The position numbers and the translations under genes were made by a program. Under the pieces are notes generated by a model that saw only the letters and a program-made list of their open reading frames with translations, was not told the origin of the DNA and did no database searches. 64,000 bases of DNA from contig JAHLJT010008446.1 in NCBI GenBank assembly GCA_031308135.1, forward strand, positions 161,529,504 to 161,593,503, in the 5' to 3' direction. The DNA is from Acheta domesticus (taxonomy: Eukaryota; Arthropoda; Insecta; Orthoptera; Gryllidae). Positions 11,228-24,033 of this stretch are shown here, piece after piece (within the stretch, counting starts at the first letter, position 1; the number at the start of each line of letters is the position of its first letter).

Positions 11228-13509
11228 GTTAGTTGTTTTCAAGCATAATTTTAAAAGATAACGATAGAGATGTGAACGATCCGGCAACAGTGGCTAGTCT
11301 CTTTAACCAATACTTTTCGAGAATTGCTGTCGATCTCACTAAGGGTTTTCAGACACAAAATTCAACATCTGACGTTTCCCTAAAAATCTTAGACACAATG
11401 TTCGTTTCCGAAACCTCTTCCTATGAAATTCTGAAAATAATCGGTAAATTAAAAAATAAATATTCGGCCGGATTGGATGAATTTCCGGATTGTTTGTTAA
11501 AGACGTGTGCGCCAGCCATTACACACGTTAACTTATATATTTAGTGCATCCTTATGCACCGGAATTTTTCCAGATATTTTTAAAACAGCTAAGATTAAGC
11601 CGCTCTTCAAAAAAGGCAACAAAAATTAAATTCAAAATTATCGGCCAATTTCTCTTTTGTCAGTTTTTTCAAAAATATTAGAGAGACTTTTTTATGTGCG
11701 AATGGAAACCTTTCTCAATAAACACGACGCGTTTTCAAATTACCAACATGGATTCTGGAAATCAAAATCTACGGAAACAGCCATTTTTTTTCTTTTCTTA
11801 AAGATGTTGCCTCATCATTGGATCAAAACGAAGCAACTATTGGAATATTTTTAGATCTTTCAAAAGCTTTTGACGACATTGATCATAACATTGTACTTTC
11901 AAAATTACCTTCGTATGGAATCCGTGGTATTGCTCTAGATTGGCTATGTTCGTACCTTAAACAACGATCTCAGAGAGTAGAAATACCTTACTGGAATGAT
12001 GGAACGTTATGTACACCCCTTTCCGGTTCTTTGCCAATCGCACGTGGAGTTCCGCAAGGATCGATTTTAGGCCCTATTCTCTTCCTATACTACGTAAATG
12101 ACATGCCCTTAGCGATTCGAAACGGAAGAACAGTTCTCTTTGCGGATGATACAAATATTCTTTGCAACAAAGAAACGGTAAATAGTACAATATTAGATGT
12201 TTCAAATTGGTTCCGTAATAACAAATTAATAGTAAATGAAAAGAAAACTGTTTCCATGCAATTTTCCATTTCAAATAAAAAATTCTGTACGCCATTGAAA
12301 ATGAACGGTGTGTCATTGACTGATGTTAATGTAACAAAATTTTTAGGTCTATCAATTCAGTCAAACCTCAAATGGAATGCCCACTTAAATGAATTGAACA
12401 CGAAATTACGTTCATTATGCTACGCGTTCAGAATTCTTTCAAATTCCGTCAGCCTTCATACAGCTCGTTGTGTATATTTTGCCAATGTTCATTCCCGCCT
12501 CAGATATGGCATAATATTCTGGGGAAACACATCTTACAGCTCCCAGACTTTCAGATAAAAAAAAAAGAATTGTACGAATAATAAGCAAATCCAACCCACG
12601 TATTTCTTGTCTCTCTTTATTAATCTAGGAATTTTACCATTACCTTGTCTCCTGATTTACGAATCAATATTTTTTGTCAAAAATGACTTACTTAAGGGCG
12701 GGAATATATTTTCAACAAACGCCGATGTCTATAAGTATAACACACGACGTAGTAATCATATTCACCAGGTGGCAGTATCAACAGCTCACTACAACAAATT
12801 CACATACAATTCATGTACATTACTCTACAACACTTTGCCAGAAGACATTAAACGATTAAATTCGATAGAAAAGTTTAAGTCCTAAGTAAAATCTTTTCTG
12901 CTGCATAACTGTTTCTATACAATTCGAGACTATACCGAGCATCAAAAAGAAAAGTAGCATTAATTTTAACAATGATAGTTAATGTAATTATTTATCATTT
13001 GGACTGTATAATTCTAAAGAACCTGTAACAAGTATTGTACCACAGTTTCTGGGTTGATGGCCCCCATCTCGATCAGGTTTTTCGTCCAGTTTCCCTGATC
13101 CTTGAGCAAATGCTGAGATGGTCCCTTGTTTTGCTTCTGGACATAAATGTAACTTCATTATTTGTGCACGTCTTGTGAATTTCAGTGGGAAATATAGTTA
13201 TTCAAATTATCGTTTTCCATATTATCGCGGCAAAAATATTATTCTTTCATGAAGAACATGAGGGTTCAGGGCAGGAATTTATAGCTAATTTACCTTTGAA
13301 AATATATTTTATTATATAGAAGCGAATATTTTGTCAACAAAATTCGAAAAAAAAACCTCTCTTTTTGTGTATTCAAAATTCGACTAGAATATGGTTTAGG
13401 ATAGAGACCACAGAATTATGAAATCGTGCACAAAATTCACTTCTCCCCATAGCTCGTCACACACAGTTTTTAACTGTTTTTGACGTAAATAAATAAAATA
13501 AATAAAACT
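11228..13509 (+). mobile_element. 5'-truncated Jockey-like non-LTR retrotransposon
   Basis: Reverse-transcriptase coding remnants (11233-12885) are followed by a 600 bp AT-rich 3' region ending in an AAATAAATAAAATAAATAAA tail (13485-13505), as in LINE 3' ends. The endonuclease half is missing. No target duplication was found. Confidence 0.7.
11233..12885 (+). pseudogene. Reverse transcriptase of a Jockey-like LINE, broken
   Basis: Motifs appear in order across several frames: KNKYSAGLDEFPDCLLK before the palm, then IKPLFKKGN, NYRPISLLSVFSKILERL, NYQHGFWKSKSTETA, IGIFLDLSKAFDDIDHNIVL (catalytic Asp region), ARGVPQGSILGPILF, TVLFADDTNIL (the FADD catalytic pair), IVNEKKT and KFLGLSIQSNLKW. After a stop at 12556 the C-terminal region continues with LYNTLPEDIKRLNSIEKFKS. 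The best open piece is 246 codons (11818-12558). At least four frame breaks and a premature stop make it non-functional. The clade is assigned from memory; a CR1-group origin is a less likely alternative. Confidence 0.8.
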
Positions 13510-14496
13510 TCTAGAATATTTTCCTAAATCAGGCCATTTTGAGCGGCAATTGACTGGATTAAGCAGTAGTCACCACTAACCCAAAATGATTGCCGGAGAC
13601 GGAGTTAGCGCTTAGGTACCACGCGTGAATGTCCGTCATATGAAAATTCACAGGAATACTAACACTGGCATCGGGTCAGAAAGGGTAATTCCGAGAAACA
13701 CATATGTGTACGGCGTTTTTCATTGCACGCTCTGAATAGAAACGTTATCAGAAGAGATTGCACGGAACCCGCATCGTCGGTAGCTTGCTTTGTTCTGGGA
13801 AAATAAAAAGCGAAATGCGTTCGAGTCAAATTGACTCAACGTCAATATGTTAAGTGCCAACGACATATAATCCTCCGCTTAATAAAACCCAACAGATAAT
13901 TGAATTCTTACTAGAAAATTGTTGAAATTGTAATATAATTAGTTTTTAAAAATATAACACCATGTTCATCAGATTCTAGTAATGCTCAAAGAATACAAAC
14001 CTTCTCTTATTATGTATAACGGTCAAATAATGCTAAAATATCCCAATTTGCATCCGTCTAATTGCTTCAGATATTAATCAAAAAGTTCGTTTCGAACTTC
14101 CAAAACCTCAAATGCCTAAATTAAAATTGGGCATCGTCGCACTATCTTTTTTTTAAGCAAACTTTTAAAAAAAACTCTTCCCCTCTTAGAGTGTGCCTTT
14201 ACTATTCACGCTACTTCTGCTTCATGGAGTTCTGCTAGTATACGTGTAAAGAAGGTAGAAATAGAACACTTTTAGTGTTTCGAGTAACTTCAATACATAA
14301 GATTTCAACTATTTGGGTCCACTGACATGTAAATACATCTCTAATGCAAATTTAGCTTGCCAAAATTAGCCTGCCAAATGTATAGAATTGTTACCCTTTT
14401 ATTCATCCGGAAATCTTTTGAGCTTTTCCATTCAGGCTACTCATTCTCCCTTCTCTACTTGCCTTGACTTCTCTCCCAGCGGCTGACTCGCTTGGC
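13510..14496. other. No feature recognised
   Basis: AT-rich sequence with no convincing ORF, repeat or RNA gene. Confidence 0.45.
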
Positions 14497-14959
14497 TGTG
14501 AAGAGAACGGGTCGTGCGGGTCGGTCGGGTCCAAAGGAGCGGCCAGAGGGGCGTGTCGTTGAGAGAAACCAGATAACTATCCTCTATGCTGGTTTATTGT
14601 TTGTAGATCATCATAATCTATCTTTGGATATTACATTAACCTTTTGACATTAATTACGTTTTTCTCTAAAACTTATACGTGAGGAACTCAGTCCTGCTCG
14701 TATGCGCGTAAACTCACCATACCGATAGTCATGGCTCCTGCCTAGGACTCGCCCACACGTCTGCTCTCGCAGATGGCCCCCGCTTAAGTGACCGATCTTT
14801 TCCCGTCTGCATTCCACGTCGCCCATTTCTCCCCAATCAGCATTTCGTCCCACAACCAGCTCCTCGCATAGTCCACCTCCCGCCAGAGGTGCGAGGCGGG
14901 ACGTGGTGCGGGGTGTCGAGGCTGAGTTAGTGCTGATTGCGTATATGGTATTTTTCACA
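14497..14959 (-). mobile_element. Probable solo LTR, 463 bp
   Basis: A GC-rich block with TGTGAA...TTCACA ends flanked by CTTGGC (14491-14496) and CCTGGC (14960-14965), a 6 bp direct repeat with one mismatch. An AATAAA signal on the minus strand (reverse complement of GGTTTATTG near 14590) suggests minus orientation. It resembles the other LTRs here in composition, but the ends are weakly supported. Confidence 0.45.
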
Positions 14960-15029
14960 CCTGGCAATTTTTCGGTTCCCTAATAGCAGAACTGAAATAC
15001 TACTTTAAGAATATTAAATAATGAAAAAA

Positions 15030-15640
15030 AAAATGAATTTCATGTTATCCTTAAGAGTGCAACTAGCTCTATCCACACGAAAAGTTTGAAAACTGGCGCC
15101 GTTGTTGAGAAAATTGCATTTGAGCGTTTCTAAAAATGCAGAATTTGGAGCTCATTTTCACGGAAAATGTTTGTTTTCGAGAAACTTTACACATCATTTT
15201 AAACACATGTACTCACAAATGCAATTAACCGAACAAATCGCCACTAATGTAAATAATAACGACGTAATACAAGTCAAAAAATATATTTTTGTAATATTTG
15301 TAAAAGCAAAAAAATTGAGAAATATTGCGTTAATGTCGGCTAATAGATTACATTTAGCTCTATACCCACCAACAGTTTAAAGGGGTGGGGAATGAAGTCG
15401 TTTTCGAGAAAATGTTGTTTTTGGTAATTTTAAAATTGCACATATTGCTGGCTATATTGTGTCAAAAGGATTAAAATTTTCAAAAAAATGTACATGACTT
15501 TATTGAAAGAACTAACTATTTCTTGAATGAAAAATCTCTATCTTCAATTTTGTGATTGTAGGAAGACACAGAAAAAATGCAAACTTTTGAAATCAAAAAT
15601 TCAGAGTAAACAGTGAAAAACGGACCCAAGGCATATTCTG
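15030..15640 (-). repeat. Family Q fragment
   Basis: The reverse complement matches the arms of the 961-4085 foldback: AAGAGTGCAACTAGCTCT, GAGAAAATTGCATTTGAGCG, ACATGTACTCAC, CATGACTTTATTGAAAG and TTCAGAGTAAACAGTG occur in order. Substitutions throughout suggest an old copy. Confidence 0.65.
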
Positions 15641-15811
15641 ACCTTATGGTCGGTGATCATCAATCCATAAACACAAGTAATTCAAGATTGGCGCGCACAA
15701 GAAGAATCGATCGCCGATGGAAAGCCATTTGACTCAGTGAACGAACTCGCCGCGAGAAGTGTTGACCGAGCGGGAGGGGGAAGAGACCAGTCGGCAGGCG
15801 GTTGTTGAGAG

Positions 15812-16113
15812 CACGGTGTAAGATATATAGGTGTGTCAACTAGCCGCCTTTTGGACAAAATTTTTGAAGCCAGTTTGAGGCTAGTTCCTCGCTTATCCGT
15901 ACGGTGCGCACGATCGAGTTGGGCATTCATGATGGCGTCTCGCGATTTAGTGGCTTCCACCAGAGGTTACAACGCTATTAAATGGATCACCATCTTGTCC
16001 CAAAAATGCCCAAGTCGTTCGCAGCGCTTACATAGCGAGAACTGTGAGAACTAGCCTCACATTAGCTTCAGTTTTAGACCGGGAGTGAACCCACCTATTT
16101 CTCTTACACCGTG
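15812..16113. mobile_element. Small TIR element starting CACGGTGTAAGA
   Basis: The left end CACGGTGTAAGATATATAGG is matched inverted at 16091-16113 (CACCTATTTCTCTTACACCGTG), about 20 of 23 bases. Ends beginning CAC occur in Chapaev/CACTA-type and Transib elements, but the flanks (AGAG and TAGA) give no clean target duplication. No coding sequence. Confidence 0.55.
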
Positions 16114-16440
16114 TAGAGAGGGACCAGGAGGTTCTTGCTTAATAGGGCTGATACTGACTCACGTTCTCGGTAAGGATTAACTTTAAATCCAGCCGCAGAG
16201 GCGCTACAGTCGCTGTGTTGGAAAGAGAAAGCGAATATTGGACAGAGAAAGAAAATTCGAGGAACACGAATGTGCCCGAGAATGAACGAATGTACACGAA
16301 GACATCGAAGTCCGCGGTGGACGAAGCCTTTGGAAGGGCATGGATTTATTTTGCTGTCGTATCCGTGACTGTCCATGACCACAGCGAACATTGGGGAACA
16401 CGTGCAAATTTTTTCTTGCTGGATATTAAGCTATTAATAG

Positions 16441-16562
16441 GTAAGACTTCGTTGTTATTGTTAAATCGTTATCATTAAATCCTCAAAAACAAATACAAAT
16501 GAAAATTCTTCAATTTATTATATAGTGTAGAGCAAACGTAAAAAATATCATATTATTTTCAG
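16441..16562 (+). other. Predicted 5' UTR intron of the P-element-like gene
   Basis: A donor AATAG/GTAAGACT at 16441 and an acceptor CATATTATTTTCAG ending at 16562, directly before the ATG of the THAP exon, define a plausible 122 bp intron. Confidence 0.5.
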
Positions 16563-18870
16563 ATGTCTAGCTGTTGCATTTGCCACGTGAGCTTCCAATC
16601 CGCGGATAGCCGCCTGGAAGGAATCTCGTACCACAGATTCCATTCCCAAAATATAAGACCCTTCGTCCTGCAAAAATGGATTGAATTTGCAGGGATCCCA
16701 GATGGCGAAAGGATTCGAGACAGGCGTATATGCAGTGCACATTTCAGGGCCAAGAATTTCATTGCTGTTGCCCCAAAAAGGAGACTGCGTTGTGGAGCAG
16801 TTCCATCAGTACGTGAGTATATTTTCTCAATGTTTTAAAAGTTTAGAAAATCACAGGTTACGAAATGAAAAAACTCGTAGTCTTTATGATGAACTCCAAA
16901 TCTGTCAATTATATTTGTGCATTTGAACCACATACAACATTTGGTTTGAATTCTTTCACTGAGATAATATTAAAATGTTGATTTATTTTTATAGGAGATT
17001 CTTTTATAGGTTTATGTTTTGTATATTTTATTAAAAAATGAAAATTTATTTTATTCTCATCGTGCTATAGCTCTTGCTGATCCGCCTGTGTATGTCTCGG
17101 AAGGTGAGAAAAAGGTAGTGGCATCCAGCACATCAGGACAATGGGCTACTTCTTCCTTGCCTGAAGTCACAAAACAATCTGGGACATGGCAAATTCAGGA
17201 TCCTCAGGCAGAGCCATTAATCCCAAGCTCTCAGTCTCGCTTACGAATTGGTGGGATTCTTAAATCCATTGGTGCAACTCGTGTGAAGGATCTCACCCCT
17301 CGTAAGCGTCTGATGTATCGTGACCTTCAGGAGCGAAAATCAAAAATTAAACATCTGCAAGAGCGTGTGAAGTTCCTTCAGGACAAAGTACAGTCAACTC
17401 GCAGGAGAACAAAGGAATGGAACAGCCTTGCAGATGAAATTGGGGAACATATATCGGCCCTCTTTTATGACCTCCTGAAGGCCCAGCTCAGCAACAAATC
17501 TAAATCTCCTTTTGGTCATAGATGATCTACGGAAGTGAAGGTTATTTGCTTAGCCCTTAGCAACCGCAGTCTTCAGGCATACAAACTCCTCAGGAAGTTC
17601 ATGTTACTTCCTTCTCCTGTTACTCTTCTCCAACTTTCCAATAAGATTCATTTTCATGTTGGCCTCAATGATGTTTTACTTCAGCATTTAGAGGATCACT
17701 TAAAATTTATGACTCCAAATTCAAACATTTCTTCTCTAATTTTTGATGAAATGTCAATTCAAAAGAATTTAACTTTTAGTCCTTCCAGAAGTTATATATT
17801 TGGCTATGAAAATGGGAGGTTCTCAACATAGGCGTCAGTATGCAGACCATGCTTTGGTTTTTAAGGTTCGTGGTGTCATTGACAATTGGAAGCAACCTGT
17901 AGCGTACTATTTGTCTCAAGGTACCATTTCGGCCCCAGATTTAGAAAAGATATTTTTGGATGTCACAGGTGCTTTACTAAGAATTGTTTTTAATATTGTG
18001 TCAATTGTGAGTGACCGGGCACCAACTAACGTTCACTGCATGAAAACTTTGGCTTTAAAAACTTGCAATTGGAGTAGACCAACTTTAGAAATTAATAATT
18101 GTAAAATTGTTGTAATTGCTGATCCTCCTCATGTTCTCAAAGCAACAAGAAATGCTCTTTTGACAAACAAAATTATTTTTAAGACAGATAGTGGAGAAGT
18201 TGAAGAAGAGTTGGAAATTTTTAGTAGACCTTTATGAATTGGAAAAAAAATCATTTAATAAGAACATGGGAAGTATCACAGATGAACACATTTATCCAAA
18301 AAGGAAAATGAAAGTGAAGTTAGCTGCTCAGGTTTTGAGTGTAACTGTTGCTAATGCACTGTATAAATGTGGTGTGGAAGGGGCCAAGTATTTGGCTGAA
18401 TTTATTAATGACATCACTCATCTCTTTGATCATTTTAACGGTTTGAAATTTGATGACACTCATTTTTATAGAAGACCTCTGAGTAACACATCTCAGCATT
18501 TAGAATTTTGACAGAGTATGAAAAAGAAACTGCGTTCATTGCAGTTTGTTGATGCAGATGGTAAGTCTGCTCGCACTAAGGTGAAGGAGGATTGGTTTCC
18601 ACATTGTGGAGAATGCTCAGAGGCTTGGGAGTGACATCGTTGGCAACTCGACGTCTCAACCAAGATCCACTCGAGAATCTCTTCGGTGTTGAGGCAGCAT
18701 GGTATTCGCCACAAGAACACTACCAGTCTGCAGTTTGATTTGAAATCTATAGGCTTTGAAATCTTGTATTTTGAATGGGATGAGGCGCCAATGGTAAATT
18801 TAACTGTGAGAAAGATGATCCAGACCTTTTGTCAAATTTGCGTGTAAGATTGAGAGTGTAGGAGCAACAG
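16563..18870 (+). pseudogene. P-superfamily transposase (THAP domain) pseudogene
   Basis: Exon 1 (16563-16812) encodes a THAP zinc-finger, MSSCCICHVSFQS...FHSQ...LQKWIEFAG...RICSAHF, with the C2CH ligands and the C-terminal AVPS element. A GTGAGT donor at 16813 and an acceptor ending CTATAG at 17070 join it to LADPPVYVSEGEKK in frame. A leucine-rich coiled-coil-like segment follows (KHLQERVKFLQDKVQ). A TGA at 17523-17525 sits where family members usually have Trp (RWS.EVK). LRKFMLLPS, SLIFDEMSIQ, YADHALVFKVRG, KQPVAYYLSQG, IVVIADPPHVLKATRN and RRLNQDPLENLFGV continue in several frames, as in P element and THAP9 transposases. At least three frameshifts (near 17829, 18215 and 18590) and stops make it dead. 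No 31 bp P-type ends were located, so boundaries are unknown. Confidence 0.85.
16813..17070 (+). other. Predicted intron of the THAP gene
   Basis: The 258 bp begins GTGAGTATAT and ends TCATCGTGCTATAG. Joining the flanks gives GAVPSVPLADPP in a continuous frame, matching the usual end of a THAP domain. Confidence 0.7.
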
Positions 18871-20616
18871 ACACTCATGTCTGTGATGTTGTTGACAATT
18901 CGTCTTTCTTGAAGGGGGTAAAGAAGTGGAGACTACATGTGCCTGGATCGCCTTAATGCCCTCAGATCCCATAGATAATCCTCTAATAGCTGAATAGGTC
19001 ACAAAAAAACATTTCAAATTGTTAACAAAATTCCCAATCTAAAGTCCTGCCATTTTGGTTTTGTGTCCTTCATTTATTGCCACCATATTCCTCCACGTGA
19101 GGGAAGTAATGTTGTGTGTGTATGTACCAAACCAACGGAAATTATTATTAAACCTTTTTGGGAGTTATCTTTGAAAGTTTCAAATTTTTAGAAATCAAAG
19201 GACATACACCAATCCTTCTTGAGGAAATTCAAAATTCTATTCAAAATTAAGATTTTCAATTGTTTGGCTGTAAAGAATATTGCTCTAATATTCATAATTC
19301 AATAAAGCTGTTGTTGAGCAAGCCGGTGGTTAATGAGTCCTGTGTGAGGATCTCAACTTCTTTAAAAAGAAGTAGGTTCAGGTAGTTTTCATTTAACATT
19401 TAATAGTTTTAGTTTTAAGAGTATTTCATTTTGAAACCTACTTCTTTTTAATTAATTGTTTTACTTAGAATATTGTTGACCCTGGAGCCTAATTTATTTG
19501 TTCTTTAGTTACAACGTCTACATCATGGTACTTATGCCAGTGTTGTCGGAGAAATGTCATGTTGCCAACAGATTTGTAAAAATGCAGACAAATGTTGCAT
19601 TTATAACAGAAATACAAATACACTAGGTTTTACTTCATTGTGTTCTGTTGCTTGATATACCTAGTTTCTATTGGATGTTTGATCTGATTTTAAGAGAAAA
19701 ATGCTTGTATTGAGAAATACATTTTTAATGTATTTGCTGACGAACTTGGCAAATTTCCCCCTTCTGAAACAATTTATGGTTGTTTCAAAATTTGTCTGGT
19801 GCGTTACTTTCCTTTCTGTTATGTATTGTTTAGATATAGAAGTGGTAGCATAAGCGCTGGATATAAGATTGCATTCTGGACAATTGCAAAGTGCAAAGCT
19901 GCACTTTAAAACATTCCACATAGAAAGGATGTTATTTTTCATCCTTCTGTAGGATGCAAAACAATGAGAGGCCTATCACTTGCAGTAAATAACTCAGTAT
20001 TAATTTTCTTGAATAATTTCACTACTGCTTCCATTTAACTATAATTTATTAGTATCGTGTATAAATTGTATGTAATGATCAGCTCAATTACTGCTGTTCT
20101 ACGTATTGTCTGGAAGCAAATTACAACTTAGCATTATCTCTGAGAGGTGTAGGAAATGGGATGTTGGATAATAATGAAGAGAACTCAGTAGTTTAAAAAT
20201 GTTTTCAAAATTTGCTTAAGTGTCACTATTACTGTCTTGGACTCCAATTAAATAAACAATGAAAATTGGAAATTATTTGTGAATTAGTGCAACAATAATT
20301 CAAACTTAGACATTTATAGTATCAAATATATTAATAAGATAATGTTGTGTAAAATAATTTGGAAAATATATGAGAAAAGGAAGAACAGACTAATTCATGA
20401 AACTAAATAGCTACTTTCATTCCAAACTCAATATTTTAGATATTAATTGATTGCAATTTGTGTAAGACAACCAAGGTTCTGACATTCTATAGAGATTGCA
20501 ACAAATGAAAAGATTATTCATTTTTCAAATTTATACAGTGTATTAAAATTTTACTTTTAAAGCATTTGTTTTATATTGCTTTTCCACTTAAATGCCTTGT
20601 GAAGTACACTTATTAA
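18871..20616. other. No gene recognised
   Basis: AT-rich sequence, possibly including the 3' end of the P-like element, though no terminal repeat was seen. No ORF with recognisable motifs. Confidence 0.4.
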
Positions 20617-21884
20617 CAGTGGCGAAGCGTGAGGTTAATTTTTGGATAAGCTGAGTCACGAACATATTGTAAAAACACATATTTGTACTTAATTTATGAA
20701 ATATCGAATATTTAGAAGATAGAGATCAAAAGATTACAAATTTAATAATAATAATAATTATTATTATTATTGTTGTTATTTCAATCATGCAACAATGATC
20801 AAGAATAAGCTTACTGCAGAATTGAAAAAAAATTGTCAATAGTTATGCTTATTTATAATAGATGTATACTCCTTGTTTGTACAGTTTTTTGTAAATTAAT
20901 TCTAAATACCTGGTTTTCTTCAGAAAAAATTCAACTCTTTCTTTAAACATATCATCTTGCGAACACGTACACGAAATTTTCTTTTCTATTAAAATAGTAG
21001 CCAAGTTGAAGAGTGTTATTTCACTTAGAATTACGTTAATGCGTTTTCATTGTTTCAGAGTGCTCATTGTCATTGAGACACAGTGACATTGCTGGTCAAT
21101 GACATTTCACTTGTAACCGACACACGAATACGCTATTCAGTCAACTTACGAAATGAAATTACACTGATCAGATCCTGTTTGATCTTTCCAGAATACAATA
21201 CTACTGGGGGATTCACACGCCGCGATACCAATCCATAAATGCTTGAAATCAACGCTTTTTTAAATGATCTTGTTTTATTAAAAGTTAAACCAATGCTAAA
21301 TGATCTGGGAGAAAAGAGTTAACATTCTCAATATTGTACTTAATATTGAATGAATTAGCGACAGAGGAATACTAATACTGAAATTTGGAATAAATAAATG
21401 TTTTTACTTTTGTTAGTAGTGATATTTGAAGTTGCTCAATGACCTCTAGTGGACATTTCCGGAAGTTCCACGCAAGCTTATGGTGAAGAGAGCGCCTGCC
21501 GGCAGGAGTTTAAATTACTTAGCCAGTTGTAAGGCCGGCCTACCCTTCTGGCCGAATAACCGGGCCAGCTTCTCAATGCGCATGCGCGCTCACTTCCCCG
21601 CGCCCCGTCCCTTGCCCACAAACTGTCTTCCAGTAGTAAGCGGAACGGCCTCAGCCTCACTCCCCAGTCTGCCCGATGCACCGGGCGGCGACAAAGACAC
21701 TTCGCATTGAATGCGCATAAGAACAGAAAAATAAACTTGGTGCGCATACTTTACGGTATAACTTGGCTAAAATAACATTATAAATTGACAATTTTCTTTT
21801 TTTAGTGAAGATATATTTCCCGCCTTCTTCAAGATTCTTAGGGATAGCTCAGCTTACTCTGCCTACCCTGACGCTTCGCCACTG
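20617..21884. mobile_element. Non-autonomous hAT-type element, 1,268 bp
   Basis: CAGTGGCGAAGCGT at the left end is matched inverted by ACGCTTCGCCACTG at the right. CTTATTAA flanks both sides (20609-20616 and 21885-21892). An 8 bp target duplication and CAGTGGCG-like ends are diagnostic of hAT elements. No hAT transposase is present. The interior holds an AAT/ATT hairpin microsatellite at about 20742-20778 and a GC-rich island at about 21475-21700. Confidence 0.85.
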
Positions 21885-21892
21885 CTTATTAA

Positions 21893-24033
21893 ATATGAAT
21901 TTCAAAGATAGTATTGAAACCATGACTTCGTATATAACATGAAATGCTATTTCTAAGCAGTGACATAAGGATCCGTATTTTTGCTTGCTTGAGTTGTCAT
22001 TGATGGTTAAGTTTCAGTTGGATGATAGTAATTAAATGATCTATTGTTAATTTGGAAGTCAATATTGTTACGTTCATCTAGTTATTTTATTGCAATTTCA
22101 CAAGTAAAGTATTTGCAGTGCTTGAAAGTGCAATATGGTTAAACATATCTTGAATGTCAATAACAAATTTTTGATATCTCAAACCAGTCTTTTATTCTCT
22201 TCAGTTATTTGTCATAGCAAATGGATTTTTAATCACTTTAATATTGGTAGATGGAAGAAATATTTCTCTCCGAAGGCACTTTGAGATATCAAGTGTTCGC
22301 GTAATGTATGTATAGATTTTGATTTATTGTTCTCATTTCATTGAAATAACTACATGATTATTGTGAATTTGTGAGGTTTTGGTATTATTTCTAATCAATA
22401 TTAATCATATAGTTTAACTTGGAGAATTTGTATTAATTCTCTTAAAAGAAAATTATGTACCATTTTTTCTGATTTAATTTTAATAAATCTGTGTCACTTT
22501 ATTTTATTGAATTGTTTGTCATCCTCGGTCACTTCCATGGCAGGGTATCCGATATTTCCCACAAAATCCTAAAATAAATCGTAAATTACGCAGAACTATT
22601 TTTAAAAAAATACTACGCATCTAATTGGTGGAGGTACGTTACGTCATCGTAACCACCAACGCTCAGTTTAATTCCTAATCCACCCGTTCGAGCGCACCAC
22701 TAACGCTAGTCGCTAGAATTGACACGTAGTTTGGTAGCCCTGAGAGGAACCGCGAGATAATGGCGTGTGAACGTTAAGTGGAAATGAGGTCGCAGAAATC
22801 CGAAGTAATCGGTTAGCTGAAAGCAGTGAATGCAATTAGAACCCCAAATTCGGCGGGAGGTAAGGACTGTGATAGTGACTGGGAAAGAATAATTATTATT
22901 GTGCGGGTTAATAGAAGAATGGCGGAGATATGCGGACACGTGTGACGTGAAGTGAATTCGGCGTAATGGAGCGGAAATTGGGACAGTGTAAATTAAGAGG
23001 TGACATTTTTGGGAAGCTGCGCGATGGGAAGAAGACGGAGTCTCGATTGTGATAATGACAGTGAAAAAGATAACTGAAGTGTACAGATCATCAAAGAAAT
23101 TAGGGGGACATGTGGAGATGTGCACAGTGGGGTGAATGCAGCATGGTGGCACGGCAATTAAAACAGTGAAAATTAATAATTGATAGTTTCAGGAAGCTAT
23201 GCGAGATGAGAAGAGGTATAATTAGATGTATATACATAAGTGAAACATAATAGAACGAATGCAATGTGATTATAATATCATCGAAAGTGACTTTTCATTG
23301 CATTTGCACGTGCGTGACTCAGCGAGTACGAGGTGCCTACTAAACACGGCCATTCAGTGACAGTACAAGTGAATTACACAACAAAGTAATGAAGGTGGAT
23401 TGACATGCAGTGGTCGTCCGTGAGAACGTGCTGTGTACGGAATGCTTATTGCTGGGAAAATGGTAGTGGGCTCACAGCGGCGTACGACGCGGCAGCGGTC
23501 TCACGACAGCAAGATGTTCAAAGTCAGCGCACGGCGGCTCGCGTCGTTTCATTAGACGCGATAGGCCGCATCGAGGAGCGGAGCGGCGTCGTCCAGTTGG
23601 TCGCCTAAGATAAGTCTGAACAGATTCTTGTGTACGATTTATTGGAAAAGAGTGTGGCTTTCATTTGAATCAGAGAATGTAAACAGTGGGTGGTCAGACA
23701 AGAGAGAGAGCGGAAGATTAACTGTTTTAAGACCTGGTATGTTTATCAAAGCACGTTGTTACATTGGTGTTCATTTAAATGTGACGTGTATTGGATGGTG
23801 GTAACTGAGCTCCCATTTAAATCATTTAATTAAATGAATGAATAAAGGTAGAGGAATAATGGTATTTATTGATATACTTATTTGAAGTTCATAACAAAGA
23901 ATCAAGCATTTAATGATCAATAATTATCACGAGTTAAATTTGTTTGTAATGTTTAATATCTTTGTAATAAATCATGTTTCATTATTAGCAAAATCGATCC
24001 AATATCATATATTCTTATCAAGGGTTTTTCTCT
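21893..24033. other. Unclassified; GC-richer in 22640-23640
   Basis: No confident gene. 22640-23640 is G-rich on the plus strand, and its reverse complement has the C-rich, CACGTG-containing texture of the LTRs at 25174-28571. It may be a related LTR in opposite orientation, but no ends or target duplication were identified. Confidence 0.35.

Noticed and set aside
22706..23152. 148-codon minus-strand frame
   Set aside because: Low-complexity Ser/Thr/His/Pro composition from C-rich LTR-like DNA; no motif or start context.
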